A stretch of 6,937 bases of DNA from JAWVZH01 sp033722295 (GTDB lineage Bacteria; Bacteroidota; Bacteroidia; Chitinophagales; Saprospiraceae). A program made the position numbers and the translations under genes. Positions 6,245-6,937 of this stretch are shown piece after piece (position 1 is the stretch's first letter; the number at the start of each line of letters is the position of its first letter). The stretch is from NCBI GenBank assembly GCA_033722295.1, contig JAWVZH010000143.1:1-6937 (forward strand). Direction: 5' to 3'. Below the pieces are notes generated by a model. The model saw only the letters and a list, made by a program, of their open reading frames with translations. It was not told the origin of the DNA and made no database searches.

Positions 6245-6937
6245 TCAATTACATCCCATTTCCCTGCGGGCCATGATATCATTATTGGGAAAGCACTTTC
6301 CGGAGAGTACCGTCTCAGGCATATAGCGCTCCATATCGGGATCTCTCAGGGCATTTTTCAGAAATTGCAGTAAATAGAATTTTTCAGATTCATTGAGATC
6401 AAGGGGTTTGAACAAAGTAGACAGACGGTCATCCGATACATTTGGATTCTCGGACCGAGCGTTGATCTTGAACTCTACAAGTTCCTCAAGAGATGTTTTA
6501 CTGCTTCCATGGAAATAATGTGTGTAGTCTGATACATTATAGAGTTGTGGAACTTTGAACTTGTAGTTGTCTTCTTCCTTCCCTGTGAACATTCCGCGTC
6601 CAAGATTTCTGGGGTCATCGGGACCTGTATTGAGTCCGCCAAACTGATACATGTCGGCAGTTCCAAGGGCATGGAACTCCATATTACTGAACGAAGGTCC
6701 ACTGTGACATCCAAAACATCTGGCCTTTCCAAAAAACAACAGTGCGCCTTGCTTCTCAGCGTAAGACAGCGCTTCTGTATTGCCTTTCAGGTATTCCTGA
6801 AAGGGCGCTTCTGTTGTCAGGATGGTCCTTAGAAAGGCGCCCATAGCAAAAGAGGCTGTTTCTGGTGTGTATCGCTTGTCTTCCGGATATTCGGGGAAAG
6901 CCTTGTCAAACATTTCCCGGTAGCCAAACTCATCCAG
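6245..6937 (-). CDS. Di-heme cytochrome-c peroxidase (MauG/CcpA-like), C-terminal part
   Basis: The frame is open to the right edge, giving 230 C-terminal residues; the first heme-binding motif and signal peptide would lie outside the window. The second heme site is CFGCH (visible residues 74-78), preceded by LSYAEKQGALLFFGKA, the usual lead-in of this family. Then come FKVPQLYNVSDYTHYFHGS (127-145) and SLEELVEFK (149-157), matching the conserved region after the C-terminal heme. The C-terminus carries SGKCFPNND...GCN with C215 and C229, a tail I associate with Bacteroidota members. These periplasmic c-type proteins reduce H2O2 to water or catalyse related heme oxidations. Where bacterial CcpA has a Met and MauG a Tyr as axial heme ligand, this protein appears to have K157, so the usual peroxidase mechanism is not assured. 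The gene precedes pepD in the same direction. Confidence 0.88.
   Translation of the reverse strand: MDEFGYREMFDKAFPEYPEDKRYTPETASFAMGAFLRTILTTEAPFQEYLKGNTEALSYAEKQGALLFFGKARCFGCHSGPSFSNMEFHALGTADMYQFGGLNTGPDDPRNLGRGMFTGKEEDNYKFKVPQLYNVSDYTHYFHGSSKTSLEELVEFKINARSENPNVSDDRLSTLFKPLDLNESEKFYLLQFLKNALRDPDMERYMPETVLSGKCFPNNDIMARREMGCN

Noticed and set aside
6545..6832. Plus-strand open frame of 95 codons opposite the peroxidase gene
   Set aside because: It mirrors the heme-binding region of the peroxidase on the other strand and shows no domain of its own.

Overview
The window looks like ordinary chromosomal DNA from a member of the Bacteroidota, most likely an environmental (Flavobacteriia/Cytophagia-like) species. 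The basis is the gene content (a beta-propeller phytase, a YCII-domain lipoprotein, a DesA-like desaturase and a di-heme peroxidase with a CFPNND...GC tail), the moderate GC content, and start codons that mostly lack a recognisable Shine-Dalgarno sequence. The tail and the YCII segment match family members I remember from this phylum. I cannot name a genus.

Layout, left to right. The 3' part of a beta-propeller phytase gene (+, 2-646) enters from the left edge. It converges on a small secreted protein of unknown function (-, 846-1169); the 199 bp between them hold only short hairpins. A 251-bp divergent region (1170-1420), with a GC-rich inverted repeat, separates that gene from a rightward run of four genes: a lipoprotein with a YCII-related domain (1421-1936), a pirin-like bicupin (2015-2767), a secreted FDFWLG-type protein (2905-3405) and a membrane fatty acid desaturase (3563-4585). 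The gaps of 78, 137 and 157 bp leave open whether these four are one operon or several units. The desaturase converges, with only 20 bp between stop codons, on a leftward pair: a PepD-type M20 dipeptidase (4606-6063) and, upstream of it, a di-heme cytochrome-c peroxidase (6245-6937) cut by the right edge.

The genes do not form one evident pathway. They fit housekeeping and envelope functions: phosphate scavenging from phytate, dipeptide cleavage, lipid desaturation, peroxide handling, and two small cupin/YCII proteins often linked to oxidative metabolism.

I see no mobile element, CRISPR array, tRNA, rRNA, toxin-antitoxin or defence module, and no convincing undescribed system. The items most worth a second look are a perfect 5 x 7-bp tandem repeat (GTTTATT) between the peroxidase and dipeptidase genes, an apparent Lys where MauG/CcpA-type peroxidases have an axial Met or Tyr, and the GC-rich inverted repeat in the leader of the small secreted protein.
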